Shown here in pieces: positions 1-10,669 of a stretch of 64,000 bases of DNA; position 1 is the stretch's first letter; each line of letters opens with the position of its first letter. This DNA comes from Bifidobacterium sp. Lineage in GTDB: Bacteria > Actinomycetota > Actinomycetes > Actinomycetales > Bifidobacteriaceae. The stretch is from positions 85,877 through 149,876 of the forward strand of contig JALCCT010000003.1 of assembly GCA_022640915.1 (NCBI GenBank), in the 5' to 3' direction. Under the pieces are notes generated by a model. The model did no database searches. It was not told where the DNA came from and saw nothing but the letters and a program-made list of their open reading frames with translations. The position numbers and the translations under genes were made by a program.

Positions 1-2
1 AC

Positions 3-1697
3 CCCAAGATCTACAACGAGATCGTTGTGCTCGTGGAGCGCCGCGCCGGGCAACGAGATGTGTACATCAAGCAGATTCTGGCTGAGATCAATGAGGATCT
101 CGCATCGCAGCATATCAAGGCAACGGTCAGCGGTCGGCCGAAGGATTATTTCTCCATTTATCAGAAGATGATCGTGCGTGGCCACGATTTCTCCAGCATT
201 TATGACTTGATGGGCGTACGCATCATCGTCGACACAATCCAGGACTGCTATGCGGCGCTTGGCGCAGTGCACGCGCGCTGGAATCCGGTGCCGGGACGGT
301 TCAAAGACTATATCGCGATGCCCAAGCTCAACATGTACCAGAGCTTGCATACTACGGTCGTCGGTCCGGGCGGCAAGCCTGTTGAGATTCAGATCCGTAC
401 TTGGGATATGCATCGGCGTGCCGAATTCGGCATCGCGGCTCATTGGCGTTACAAGGAGAACGGCCAGGCTGGTCGTCCGCTGAGCGCGCCGGACAAGTCC
501 GATCGCCAGCGTGAAGACGGCGATCATCAGGAGCTCAGCGAAGCCGATAATCTCAAATGGATCCAGCAGCTCGCCGACTGGACGAGCGAAACGCCTGACT
601 CCAACGAATTTCTCGGTTCGCTCAAAGAGGATCTGGGCTCCGCAGAGGTCTATGTGTTCACGCCCAAGGGCAAGATCATCTCCCTGCCCGCCCGCGCCAC
701 GCCAATCGATTTTGCTTACGCTGTGCATACCGAGGTCGGCCACCGCACCATGGGTGCGCGCGTCAACGGCCGTTTGGTGCCGCTGGACACGGTGCTGGAG
801 AATGGTGACACCGTCGAGGTGCTCACTTCGAAATCTGACAACGCTGGTCCTTCTCGCGACTGGCTCAGCTTCGCGAAAAGTCCGAAGGCGCGCAACAAGA
901 TCCGCCAGTGGTTCAGCAAGGAACGCAGGTCCGAGGCCATCGAGGAAGGCCGTGACGAGCTGACCCGCGCCATGCGCAAGCGCGGCCTGCCGGTGGCATC
1001 GATGCTCACGCCCGAGGCGCTGATCGGCATTGCCGACGACCTGAACCTCGACAATGCGGACGCCGTGTTCGCCGCGATCGGCGACGGCCAGATTTCCACG
1101 CAGAATGTCATCGCCCACCTGGTCAAGGACGCCGGCTCGGACGAAGTCAGTGAGGAGGTCGAGCAAGAGGCGCTGCCGCTGCGCCAGATCGAACATGGCA
1201 AGGCCAAGACCAGTTCCTCGGGCGTAGCCGTCAAGGACGTCGGCGACGTATGGGTTAAGCTGGCCCGCTGCTGCACGCCTGTTCCCGGCGACGAAATCGT
1301 CGGTTTCATCACGCGCAACCAGGGTGTCTCAGTGCATCGCGCCGACTGCCAGAACATGCTGGACTTGGAAAAGCACCAGCCCGAGCGGGTCATTGAAGTG
1401 CAGTGGACCAGCACTAAGGGCTTGTTTATGGTCAGGATCCAAGTCGAGGGGCTCGATCGCCCGCACCTGCTTTCCGACGTGACTCGAGTGCTCTCCGATC
1501 ACGGGGTCAACATCATCTCTGGGTCGGTTTCCACCGGATCAGATCGCGTTGCCACCAGCCAGTTCTCCTTCGAAATGGCTGATCCCCAGCACTTGAACCG
1601 TCTGTTGTCCTCGGTGCGAAAGATCGATGGTGTATTCGATGTTTACCGCATCACCGGTGCCAAGGATTCTGCCGAGCCCCGTCTGCGCAAGATGTAG
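3..1697 (+). CDS. relA: RelA/SpoT bifunctional (p)ppGpp synthetase/hydrolase, 5'-truncated by window edge
   Basis: Synthetase motifs (YDLMGVRIIVDT, GRFKDYIAMPKLNMYQSLHTTVVGP), TGS domain (VYVFTPKGKIISLPARATPIDFAYAVHTEVGHRTMGARVNG) and C-terminal ACT domain; frame open from window start. Confidence 0.95.
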   Translation, partial: PKIYNEIVVLVERRAGQRDVYIKQILAEINEDLASQHIKATVSGRPKDYFSIYQKMIVRGHDFSSIYDLMGVRIIVDTIQDCYAALGAVHARWNPVPGRFKDYIAMPKLNMYQSLHTTVVGPGGKPVEIQIRTWDMHRRAEFGIAAHWRYKENGQAGRPLSAPDKSDRQREDGDHQELSEADNLKWIQQLADWTSETPDSNEFLGSLKEDLGSAEVYVFTPKGKIISLPARATPIDFAYAVHTEVGHRTMGARVNGRLVPLDTVLENGDTVEVLTSKSDNAGPSRDWLSFAKSPKARNKIRQWFSKERRSEAIEEGRDELTRAMRKRGLPVASMLTPEALIGIADDLNLDNADAVFAAIGDGQISTQNVIAHLVKDAGSDEVSEEVEQEALPLRQIEHGKAKTSSSGVAVKDVGDVWVKLARCCTPVPGDEIVGFITRNQGVSVHRADCQNMLDLEKHQPERVIEVQWTSTKGLFMVRIQVEGLDRPHLLSDVTRVLSDHGVNIISGSVSTGSDRVATSQFSFEMADPQHLNRLLSSVRKIDGVFDVYRITGAKDSAEPRLRKM

Positions 1698-1864
1698 TGT
1701 GCGGTGGGGCTTGGCTCCTCCAGCTCTTTTGCTCCGGCTGTGCAAGTGCGATTCCCCGCATTATCTCGTTGAACGATGTGAGAACCGTAGTGATCCGTGG
1801 CGCAAGCGGCTTACGGTGTTGACGTACGGGCAGAACGTGAGCCAAAGGTCATCAATGACGCACA

Positions 1865-1901
1865 ATCCCCGCCCTGATGTGGAGCACACCAGGGCGGGGA
1901 T
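1865..1901. terminator. Probable bidirectional terminator hairpin between convergent relA and PPIase genes
   Basis: ATCCCCGCCCTG...CAGGGCGGGGAT inverted repeat between convergent genes; no clear T-tract. Confidence 0.6.
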
Positions 1902-1927
1902 CGACATATGAGAAGCCGAAAATACGC

Positions 1928-2464
1928 CTATTTCACGTCAACGGAGACGATAACGACTGGCTCGAGCGGTGCGTCGGAGCGGTCGGTGGGAACGGCGTCG
2001 AGTTTGTCGACGACAGCTCTGGATTCGGCATCGGCGACTTCACCGAAAATCGTATGGTGACCGTTGAGCCATGGGGTGGCTACGGTGGTGATGAAGAACT
2101 GGGAACCGTTCGTGCCGTGGATCTTGCCGTCAGCGCCTCGGCGCAGGCCGGCGTTCGCCATAGCAAACAAATAGGGCCGGTCGAACGTGAGCGAAGGATC
2201 GATCTCGTCATCGAAGTCATATCCAGGGCCGCCGGTTCCATTGCCCAGCGGGCAACCGCCTTGGATCATGAAATCCTTGATGATCCGGTGGAAAGTCAGT
2301 CCGTCGTAGAACGGGTCGTGGCAGGCCTCGCCGGTAAGCGGATTTGTCCATTCTTTTTCGCCGGCGGCCAGAGAGCGGAAGTTCTCGACCGTTTTGGGCG
2401 CCTTGTCATCGAACAGGTTGATGGTGATGTCACCTTCGGAGGTGTGCATAACAACAGTACTCAT
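1928..2464 (-). CDS. Cyclophilin-type peptidyl-prolyl cis-trans isomerase
   Basis: [29 protein letters not shown]...[13 protein letters not shown]...GSQFFITT motifs; start moved to internal Met. Confidence 0.93.
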   Translation of the reverse strand: MSTVVMHTSEGDITINLFDDKAPKTVENFRSLAAGEKEWTNPLTGEACHDPFYDGLTFHRIIKDFMIQGGCPLGNGTGGPGYDFDDEIDPSLTFDRPYLFAMANAGLRRGADGKIHGTNGSQFFITTVATPWLNGHHTIFGEVADAESRAVVDKLDAVPTDRSDAPLEPVVIVSVDVK

Positions 2465-2528
2465 GGGGTTCAGTCTCTCATGCGAGTGGGACGGGAGAGC
2501 CACAAGGATCCATGGGGATGAATCTCAG

Positions 2529-3344
2529 CTACAGAATCGCGAAGTGACGCAAGGCGTTCACGATGCCATCATGATCCACATCGTCAGTCACGTAGTCGGC
2601 GACGGTTTTAACAAAATCAGAGGCGTTGCCCATCGCCACACCGATACCTGCAAATTGCAGCATAGTCATGTCGTTGCCGCCGTCGCCGAAGGCGATGCAT
2701 TGCTCGCGCGTATAACCGTAGTGCCGCAGAAAACGCTGGATGCCGATGGGTTTGCCGCCATCCGCAGGAATCAGATCGGTGAAGTCAGGATGCCAGCGTA
2801 CGCCTTTCACGTTCTCGCACAGCCCGGTGATTTCGATCTCCTGAGCCTTGTCGATGAAGGGGCTGATCTGGAATGTCGTGTGCTCGAGCGACCGGGTATG
2901 TGGGTCGTCGATGAAAGCCGCCGGCGCGGTTCTGCCCAGTTTGCGCCAGGTTTTGCGCATGGTGTCGGTGATCTGATTGAAGTAGACGTAATCGCACTCA
3001 CAAAAGCTTGCTACGACATTCGGATGCGCGTCGAGCCAAGCGGTGATGACCGCGATGTCATGCCTGCTCAGGGTTTCGGTCTCGAGAAAACCGTGATTGT
3101 CGAAACAGTATTGCCCGTTCATCGCGACCACGCCGTCGAACGCCACTGGGATGGTATCGAGAACTACGCCTAGTTGGGATGGCGAACGACCGGTGCAGAT
3201 GAAGATCTTCATTCCTTCATCCTTCAGCCGTTGCAGCGCGTCCAGCGTCGAGTCGGGTACGACATGCGTGGAGAAACTGGTCAGTGTGCCATCGATGTCG
3301 AAGAACGCCGCTTTGGTGTCGGGTCGTTTGATCTGTGAACGCAT
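2529..3344 (-). CDS. HAD superfamily (Cof-like) hydrolase
   Basis: FFDIDGTLTSF, ICTGRSPSQL, FGDGGNDMTMLQFAGIGVAMGNA motifs; start at MRSQIKRP preferred because the upstream ORF extension covers a large hairpin. Confidence 0.85.
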   Translation of the reverse strand: MRSQIKRPDTKAAFFDIDGTLTSFSTHVVPDSTLDALQRLKDEGMKIFICTGRSPSQLGVVLDTIPVAFDGVVAMNGQYCFDNHGFLETETLSRHDIAVITAWLDAHPNVVASFCECDYVYFNQITDTMRKTWRKLGRTAPAAFIDDPHTRSLEHTTFQISPFIDKAQEIEITGLCENVKGVRWHPDFTDLIPADGGKPIGIQRFLRHYGYTREQCIAFGDGGNDMTMLQFAGIGVAMGNASDFVKTVADYVTDDVDHDGIVNALRHFAIL

Positions 3345-3856
3345 GGCATCGGAACGTTTGACGCTACTGTCCCCAGCATTGGGACGCTCGGCGTCGCGCT
3401 GCTCACGTGGCAGGCCTGTGCTGCGAGTCGTCCGCCCGTTGCGGCGGCGGGGAATCGCAGCAGGCTGAGGCGATTCCCCGCCGCCGCAGGCTGCGACGCG
3501 GGCACTGCCGTTATATGAGGATGCGTCATAGGAGGATGTACCTTGCTGAGCGGTGATGCCACCGTTTATCATGCTATCGGTCTTCCGGTTGGTGCTGAGA
3601 GGCTTCGCTCACTAGTGTACGGGCAGGGTACGCCTGTTTGAGCGTGCGGCGAACACCTGCGATGTTCTGCAGATGCAAACCAGAGGGAGCTGAGCGTAAA
3701 TGCGGTACCAGGCAGCGGTCAGATCGGAGCTGATTGGACGTGCGCTGGGCGGCTAGGCACGTCTCGTCGAGTTTTGTGTGTTGGATGGATGGTGCACGCA
3801 ATGGTGATATCGCCATCATGCGAGTTGGCAGCACCCGCTTGAGGAAACGAGGAATC

Positions 3857-5020
3857 ATGGTCGAGCATCTGACTATCGGGCCGGAGCTTATCGATATTCG
3901 CAGGCATCTTCACGCATACCCGGAGCTGGGTTTCCATGAAGAGCACACGAGCCAATTCATCGCCGATCAGCTGCGTGGCCATGGCATTGTGGTGCTCGCC
4001 AACCCGCTGCCATCCAAAACTGGCGTCATCGGTCTGATCGAGGGCGAACGGCCAGGGCCTGCCATCGCGTTGCGTGCCGATATTGATGCGTTGCCGGTTG
4101 CGGAGCGCAGCGAGCTGGAATACGCGTCGCACAATGAGGGTGTGATGCATGCCTGCGGTCACGATCTGCATATGACGTCGCTGCTGGCGGCTGCATTCTG
4201 GCTCGCCGAACACCGCGAACGCATCTCCGGACGTATTATGTTGCTCTTCCAGCCGGCTGAGGAACTCGGTGAGGGCGCGCTGGCCGTGATCAAAGCTGGA
4301 ATCGTCGATGGTCTCGACGCGATTATCGGCACCCATAACAACCCTGATTATCTGCCTGGCCAGATCGCGGTCGGAACCGAGCCGATGATGGCCGGATGCG
4401 TGAAATTTGCCGTGCGCCTTCATGCGCAGGGCACCCACGCCGGCTACCCTCACATGGGCACTGGGCCGATCGAGGCGCTGGCCTCGATGATCCTGTCGGT
4501 GCAGAGCATCGTGAGCCGCAACGCCACGCCATTCCACCCGCTGGTTGTTTCGGTCACTGAAATCCACGGCGGCGACGTATGGAACGTGGTGCCGGCCGAA
4601 GCTGGATTCCTGGGCACCGCACGGTATTTCTACAAGGATGACGGGCAGATGGTCGAACGCTGCTTCCGGCGGATCGTCGCCGCAACGGCTGAGGCGTACG
4701 GCATCACGGCCGACGTCGAATGGGACGATTTCGCCGATCCGCTGGTCTGCGACACTGCTCTGGCAGCTGCCGTGGCACAAGATGTGCCGCAATACGCGAG
4801 CCTTGAGCCGATTCATCCCTCGATGGCGGGGGAGGACTTTTGTGAATACGCGCAACGCACCCGGCTCCTGTTCGCATTCATCGGATCGAACGGTGCGCCC
4901 GGGCATTATGGATTGCACAGCCCGCACTTCGTCGGCCTGGATGGCGAGCTGCAGCCTGCTGCCGAATTCTATGTGAACGCTGCGCTGCGGGTACTCAAGG
5001 AATGCGCTGCCGGTCAGTGA
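3857..5020 (+). CDS. M20 family amidohydrolase/peptidase
   Basis: IRRHLHAYPELGFHEEHTS, ALRADIDALPV, MHACGHDLHM, FQPAEE motifs. Confidence 0.92.
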   Translation: MVEHLTIGPELIDIRRHLHAYPELGFHEEHTSQFIADQLRGHGIVVLANPLPSKTGVIGLIEGERPGPAIALRADIDALPVAERSELEYASHNEGVMHACGHDLHMTSLLAAAFWLAEHRERISGRIMLLFQPAEELGEGALAVIKAGIVDGLDAIIGTHNNPDYLPGQIAVGTEPMMAGCVKFAVRLHAQGTHAGYPHMGTGPIEALASMILSVQSIVSRNATPFHPLVVSVTEIHGGDVWNVVPAEAGFLGTARYFYKDDGQMVERCFRRIVAATAEAYGITADVEWDDFADPLVCDTALAAAVAQDVPQYASLEPIHPSMAGEDFCEYAQRTRLLFAFIGSNGAPGHYGLHSPHFVGLDGELQPAAEFYVNAALRVLKECAAGQ

Positions 5021-5058
5021 TTCGAGTGCTGTAAACAGGGTGGCGCTACTATGAAGCC

Positions 5059-6753
5059 ATGACACAACTGCGTTTTGCCCTGGCCCAGATCGATACCCGC
5101 GTCGGCGATCTCGACGCTAATGCTGAGGCCATTGTGGCCTATGCGCGTCGCGCTGCCGCTGATCATGCCCAGGTCGTGGTTTTTCCGGAGATGTCGCTGA
5201 CCGGGTACCCGATTGAGGATCTCGCCTTCCGCGCCACTTTCCGCAAAGCCGCATGGGACAAGGCGAACGCGATAGCTAGGCAGCTCGCAGCTGACGATCT
5301 TGGTGCGTTGTACGTTGTTGCAGGCACTGTCGGCACTGACGGGGAGTCTGACAAACCGCGCAACCGGCTCGTGGTGCTGCATGACGGCGTGGTCTGGACG
5401 GGGTACGACAAGCATTTCCTGCCCAATTACGGCGTGTTTGACGAGTTTCGTATTTTTTCCTCCGGTCAGCGCTCCGTCGTGCTCGATGTCGAAGGCGTGC
5501 AGATCGGTTTGGCGATCTGCGAGGACATCTGGCAGGATGGCGGGCCGGTCGCCGAACTCGCCAGGAAGCATATCGATGTGCTGCTGACCATCAACGGCTC
5601 GCCTTACGAGGAAGGCAAGACCCATACGCGCTATGATCTGGCTGTTAAACGGGCGGGCGAGGTCAAGGCGCCGATGATTTACCTCAATCAGGTTGGCGGG
5701 CAAGACGACCTGGTCTTTGATGGCGGCAGCTTCGTGGTGGACGCGGACGGCACGCTGCTCGAACGCTCGCCGATGTTCGTCGAGGATCTGAGCTATTTCG
5801 ACTTCGACAACCAGTCTGAACACCAGCGCGTCAGTACGATAGCGGCCGAGATGGAGCGCGACGCCGAAGTCTATTGTGCCTGCGTGCTGGGATTGAAAGA
5901 TTACATGGCTAAGAATCACTTCAGCGGCGTGTGCCTGGGCCTTTCCGGCGGCATCGACTCGGCGTTGGTCGCCACCATGGCGGCCGACGCCTGTGGGGGC
6001 GAGAATGTATGTGGCATCTCCATGCCGAGCCAGTATTCCTCCAACGGCTCCAAGGATGACGCAGCCGACTTGGCCGAGAATCTCGGCGCACATTACGAAG
6101 TCCAGGCTATAGAGCCGCTGTTCCAGTCCTTCCAGCGGCAGCTCAACTTGGGTGGCGTCGCGGCGGAGAACTTGCAGGCTCGCATCCGTGGCGTCATCGT
6201 CATGGCGTATTCGAACAGCAGGAATCTGCTCGCCCTGGCCACTGGCAACAAGTCCGAGCTCGCGTGCGGATATTCTACGATCTACGGCGACGCAGTCGGC
6301 GGATATGCGCCGATCAAGGATCTGCTGAAAACCCGGGTGTGGGAGCTGTCGCGCTGGCGCAACACGGTAGCGCAGGAGGGGCTTGGCCTTGGCATGCTGC
6401 CGATTGTGGGCAACAAGGCTGCGGCATCCGTTCAGTCGAGCCCGGGCATACTGATCCCGGTGAACAGCATCGAGAAGGAACCAAGCGCCGAGCTGCGCCC
6501 TGGCCAGAAGGATTCCGATTCCCTGCCGCAATATGCGCTGCTTGATCAGGTGCTTGCAGCGTATATCGAGCACGCGCATGGACGCGCCGATCTGCTCTCT
6601 GACGGCTTCGATGAGACGACGGTAGACACGGTAATGCGCCTGGTCGATCGGGCGGAATGGAAGCGTCGGCAATACCCGCTGGGCCCCAAAGTCACGGCGC
6701 TGGCTTTCGGCCGTGACCGTCGGCTGCCTATCACCAACGCGTTCCGGGAGTAG
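5059..6753 (+). CDS. nadE: Glutamine-dependent NAD+ synthetase
   Basis: N-terminal nitrilase-like glutaminase domain (ICEDIW) plus C-terminal NAD synthase domain (LGLSGGIDSALVA). Confidence 0.95.
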   Translation: MTQLRFALAQIDTRVGDLDANAEAIVAYARRAAADHAQVVVFPEMSLTGYPIEDLAFRATFRKAAWDKANAIARQLAADDLGALYVVAGTVGTDGESDKPRNRLVVLHDGVVWTGYDKHFLPNYGVFDEFRIFSSGQRSVVLDVEGVQIGLAICEDIWQDGGPVAELARKHIDVLLTINGSPYEEGKTHTRYDLAVKRAGEVKAPMIYLNQVGGQDDLVFDGGSFVVDADGTLLERSPMFVEDLSYFDFDNQSEHQRVSTIAAEMERDAEVYCACVLGLKDYMAKNHFSGVCLGLSGGIDSALVATMAADACGGENVCGISMPSQYSSNGSKDDAADLAENLGAHYEVQAIEPLFQSFQRQLNLGGVAAENLQARIRGVIVMAYSNSRNLLALATGNKSELACGYSTIYGDAVGGYAPIKDLLKTRVWELSRWRNTVAQEGLGLGMLPIVGNKAAASVQSSPGILIPVNSIEKEPSAELRPGQKDSDSLPQYALLDQVLAAYIEHAHGRADLLSDGFDETTVDTVMRLVDRAEWKRRQYPLGPKVTALAFGRDRRLPITNAFRE

Positions 6754-6906
6754 GCAGATGTTCGAATATGCGAACAAAACGGTATGCGTACATAGATATG
6801 ACTCATTGTCGAATTGTGCGATGATTGCGAAGAGCGCGGCCATGAATCCGATTGAAGAGAATCGGCTTGGACGCACTGGTGATAGATGACGGACGGACGG
6901 CGAAAT

Positions 6907-7134
6907 ATGAACGATAATCAACAGGGCGACATGAAACACAACGACAGTCGGCAGTGGTATTTCAACACGGTGACTGGCCAGCCCGAACAGGGCATGATAT
7001 CGCCCATCGATCAGCGTATGGGACCCTATGCCTCGCGCGAGGACGCATTGCACGCATGGCAGATTGCCGGGAAGCGCAATCAGAAATGGGAGGATGACGA
7101 CAAGCAATGGAATCGTTGGCCTGAGGGCAAGTAG
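6907..7134 (+). CDS. Small actinobacterial SPOR-like domain protein
   Basis: WYFNTVTGQPEQG...RMGPYASREDALHAWQIAGKRNQKWEDDDKQW pattern. Confidence 0.65.
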   Translation: MNDNQQGDMKHNDSRQWYFNTVTGQPEQGMISPIDQRMGPYASREDALHAWQIAGKRNQKWEDDDKQWNRWPEGK

Positions 7135-7183
7135 CGGTGAGATACAGCACAATCTTTCGAAGGCGCACAGGAGGCACGGCAGC

Positions 7184-7657
7184 ATGTCGCAAACGATGAA
7201 GGCAACCGATGCAGGCGCGCCTATTGCTGCGGGAGGTATCGATGTCGACAAGCTGCCGCGTGACGAATTCGCGTACCCCGGTCCATTACGTGACAAGCTG
7301 ATCGCGGCGATTCTTGATGGCTCCAAAACCACGTCGACTGGTCTGCTCGCTGAATATCTCAAGGACGGCGACGAGATCTCGCCGGTCGGCGAGCTGTCCG
7401 TGCCTGTCGATTCGCAGGGCAAACCCGTTTGCGTGCTGCGCCAGGAGGAGGCATACACATGCCGGTTGGCCGATGTGACCCTTGAACACGCAATCAACGA
7501 AGGGGAGGGATATCGCACAGTCGCAGCGTGGCGCAGGGAACACGAACGCTTCTGGTCGAGCCCCGAATTCCTCGCCGAGCTGGACGACCCGGGTTTTCGT
7601 CTTGACGACGACACCATGGTTGTGTGCGAACGCTTCCGGCTGATTCAGCGGCTGTAA
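7184..7657 (+). CDS. ASCH domain protein
   Basis: FAYPGPLRDKLIAAILDGSKTTSTGLL...GELSVPVDSQGKPVCVLR...EGEGYRTVAAWRREHERFW. Confidence 0.8.
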   Translation: MSQTMKATDAGAPIAAGGIDVDKLPRDEFAYPGPLRDKLIAAILDGSKTTSTGLLAEYLKDGDEISPVGELSVPVDSQGKPVCVLRQEEAYTCRLADVTLEHAINEGEGYRTVAAWRREHERFWSSPEFLAELDDPGFRLDDDTMVVCERFRLIQRL

Positions 7658-7932
7658 AGACGCGGCTTCACGAACCACGCACGACTATAGGTTGCATCGG
7701 AATCGGAATCGGAAATCAAGTGGCTTGATTCCCTAATCCAGCTGGAGCGGCGAATGCATGGCATGCCGTCGCGTTTCGTCAAGGGCGATACGGCGGTTTT
7801 TGTCGTAGGCGCAATCCGATCGCATCGCTGCGGCCTGAGAAGACATGAAAAACGCGAAAAATAGCGGTAACCGGCATGAAGAGGCGCAGTCTGGAAATTC
7901 TGGCAATTCTCCTGTTGTGCGTACATGTCGAA

Positions 7933-7948
7933 TGTGATATAAGTCACG
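7933..7948. promoter_or_regulatory. Candidate CRP/FNR-type binding site upstream of pflB
   Basis: TGTGATATAAGTCACG: TGTGA-N6-TCAC dyad about 95 bp upstream of the pflB start. Confidence 0.4.
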
Positions 7949-8040
7949 CTGAGACACGCACAGGTCTTAAGCTCCCACGCCTACAATGGAGGCATGGAAC
8001 GGCGTAAGAGCGCGTCGCGATTACACACGAAGGAGTGACC

Positions 8041-10416
8041 ATGACAGCAGTTGAGAAAACCGCTCTCTCACCAGAGGAACTCCAGGCGAAGGCTTGGGAC
8101 GGTTTCGAAGGCGGAAATTGGCAGAACGATATCGATGTCCGCAACTTTATCCAGAAGAACTACACGCCCTATGACGGCGACGAGTCTTTCCTGGCCGATG
8201 CCACCGAGAAGACCAAGCAAATGTGGAAGTATCTCGACGACAACTACCTCGCCGTCGAGCGTAAGCAGCGCGTCTACGATGTGGACACCCACATCCCGGC
8301 TGGCATCGACGCCTTCCCGGCCGGTTACATCGAGAGCCCCGAGGTTGACAATGTGATCGTCGGTCTGCAGACCGACGTGCCTTGCAAGCGTGCGATGATG
8401 CCGAATGGCGGTTGGCGCATGGTCGAGCAGGCCATCGAGGAGGCGGGCAAGGAGCCTGACCCCGAGATCAAGAAGATCTTCACTACCTACCGCAAGACCC
8501 ACAATGACGGCGTGTTCGGTGTCTACACCAAGAACATCAAGGTCGCCCGCCACAACAAGATCCTCACCGGCCTGCCGGATGCCTACGGCCGCGGCCGCAT
8601 CATCGGCGACTATCGCCGTGTGGCGCTGTATGGCGTCAACAAGCTTATCGCGTTCAAGAAGCGCGACAAGGATTCTGTGCCGTACCGCAACGACTTCACC
8701 GAGCCGGAGATCGAGCACTGGATCCGCTTCCGCGAGGAGCACGCCGACCAGATCAAGGCACTCCAGCAGCTGGTCAAGCTCGGCAATGAATACGGCCTGG
8801 ATCTCTCCCGTCCGGCTCGCAACGCTCAAGAAGCCGTGCAGTGGACCTATATGGGCTACCTCGCCTCCGTCAAGAGCCAGGACGGCGCTGCCATGAGCTT
8901 CGGCCGCAACTCCGCGTTCTTCGACGCCTACTTCGAGCGCGATCTGAAGAACGGCACGCTCGACGAGAGTGGCGCGCAGGAGATTATCGACCAGATCGTC
9001 ATGAAGCTGCGCATCGTGCGCTTCCTGCGTACCAAGGACTACGACAAGATCTTCTCCGGCGACCCGTACTGGGCGACCTGGTCCGATGCCGGCTTCGGCG
9101 ACGACGGACGCTCGATGGTCACCAAGACCTCGTTCCGCCTGCTCAACACGCTGACGCTCGAGCATCTTGGGCCCGGTCCCGAGCCGAATATCACGATCTT
9201 CTGGGATCCGAAGCTGCCCGAAGGATACAAGCGCTTCTGCGCCCGTATCTCCATCGACACCTCGGCCATCCAGTATGAGTCCGACAAGGAGATCCGCGCC
9301 CACTGGGGCGATGATGCCGCTATCGCGTGCTGTGTTTCACCGATGCGCGTGGGCAAGCAGATGCAGTTCTTCGGTGCTCGCGTCAACTCCGCCAAAGCGT
9401 TCCTGTATGCCATCAACGGCGGCCGCGACGAGATGACCGGCATGCAGGTCATCGACAAGGGCGTGATCGAGCCGATCGCCCCCGAGGCTGACGGCACGCT
9501 GGACTTCGAGAAGGTCAAGAACAACTATGAGAAGGCCCTGCAGTGGCTTTCGGAGACCTACGTCGAAGCGCTGAACATCATCCACTACATGCACGATAAG
9601 TACGCCTACGAGTCCATCGAGATGGCGCTGCACGACAAGGAGATCTACCGCACCTTGGGTTGCGGCATGTCCGGCCTGTCCATCGCCGCCGACTCGCTCT
9701 CCGCGCTGAAGTATGCGAAGGTCTACCCGATCACCAACAAGGATGCGAAGAACATCGAAGGCCACGAGGCCGAGTATGTCGAAGGCGCCGATGACGACTT
9801 GGTGGTTGGTTACCGCACCGAAGGCGACTTCCCGGTCTACGGCAACGACGATGATCGCGCCGACAAGCTGGCGACCTGGGTCGTGAGCACCGTCATGGGC
9901 CAGATCAAGCGTCTGCCGGTGTACCGCGACGCGGTGCCGACGCAGTCCATTCTGACCATCACCTCGAACGTGGAGTATGGCGAGAACACCGGCTCCTTCC
10001 CGTCCGGACATAAGAAGGGCACGCCGTACGCCCCGGGTGCGAACCCGGAGAACGGCATGGACTCCCACGGCATGCTGCCCTCGATGTTCTCGGTCGGCAA
10101 GATCGACTACAACGACGCGCTGGACGGCATTTCGCTGACCAACACGATCACCCCTGACGGCTTGGGCCGTGACGAGGCTGAGCGTGTGAACAACCTGGTC
10201 GGCATCCTCGACGCCGGCAATGGCCACGGTCTGTACCACGCAAACATCAACGTCCTGCGCAAGGAGCAGCTGGAGGACGCCGTCGAGCACCCGGATAAGT
10301 ATCCGCACCTGACTGTGCGCGTATCGGGCTACGCGGTGAACTTCGTTAAGCTCACTCGCGAGCAGCAGCTCGACGTGATCTCACGTACCTTCCATCAGGG
10401 TTCCGTCGTCGACTGA
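8041..10416 (+). CDS. pflB: Formate C-acetyltransferase (pyruvate formate-lyase)
   Basis: [19 protein letters not shown] active-site region and C-terminal glycyl-radical region ([11 protein letters not shown]); AAGGAG Shine-Dalgarno. Confidence 0.97.
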   Translation: MTAVEKTALSPEELQAKAWDGFEGGNWQNDIDVRNFIQKNYTPYDGDESFLADATEKTKQMWKYLDDNYLAVERKQRVYDVDTHIPAGIDAFPAGYIESPEVDNVIVGLQTDVPCKRAMMPNGGWRMVEQAIEEAGKEPDPEIKKIFTTYRKTHNDGVFGVYTKNIKVARHNKILTGLPDAYGRGRIIGDYRRVALYGVNKLIAFKKRDKDSVPYRNDFTEPEIEHWIRFREEHADQIKALQQLVKLGNEYGLDLSRPARNAQEAVQWTYMGYLASVKSQDGAAMSFGRNSAFFDAYFERDLKNGTLDESGAQEIIDQIVMKLRIVRFLRTKDYDKIFSGDPYWATWSDAGFGDDGRSMVTKTSFRLLNTLTLEHLGPGPEPNITIFWDPKLPEGYKRFCARISIDTSAIQYESDKEIRAHWGDDAAIACCVSPMRVGKQMQFFGARVNSAKAFLYAINGGRDEMTGMQVIDKGVIEPIAPEADGTLDFEKVKNNYEKALQWLSETYVEALNIIHYMHDKYAYESIEMALHDKEIYRTLGCGMSGLSIAADSLSALKYAKVYPITNKDAKNIEGHEAEYVEGADDDLVVGYRTEGDFPVYGNDDDRADKLATWVVSTVMGQIKRLPVYRDAVPTQSILTITSNVEYGENTGSFPSGHKKGTPYAPGANPENGMDSHGMLPSMFSVGKIDYNDALDGISLTNTITPDGLGRDEAERVNNLVGILDAGNGHGLYHANINVLRKEQLEDAVEHPDKYPHLTVRVSGYAVNFVKLTREQQLDVISRTFHQGSVVD

Positions 10417-10529
10417 TTGACGCTAGGTTGTCGACGTCAGTTGACGTTGACCGATCAGCGTCGTCTGATAGTTGGTTCCGTGTGATGCGGGGCCGGATGT
10501 CGGATGCGAATGAATCCGATTGCATGCGG

Positions 10530-10566
10530 ATAGGGGGCGCGGCTGCTGGCCGCGCCCCCTATTTAT
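10530..10566 (+). terminator. Rho-independent terminator after pflB
   Basis: ATAGGGGGCGCGGC-TGCTG-GCCGCGCCCCCTAT followed by TTATT. Confidence 0.8.
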
Positions 10567-10669
10567 TCCCGTTCGTTTCCAATTCATTCAAGGGCTTATC
10601 CTGCCGTGCGCACAACCGATATGATGAAGTAAGAACAACTATGTTTCGAATACAGTCCGAGGGAGGACA

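Noticed and set aside
3719-5065. 448-aa minus-strand ORF
   Set aside because: Antisense to the M20 amidohydrolase; low-complexity, His/Arg-rich translation.
5014-7617. 867-aa minus-strand ORF
   Set aside because: Antisense to nadE and neighbours; high-GC codon bias leaves antisense frames open; no recognisable domain.
8068-9303. 411-aa minus-strand ORF (and 9337-10308)
   Set aside because: Antisense shadows of pflB.
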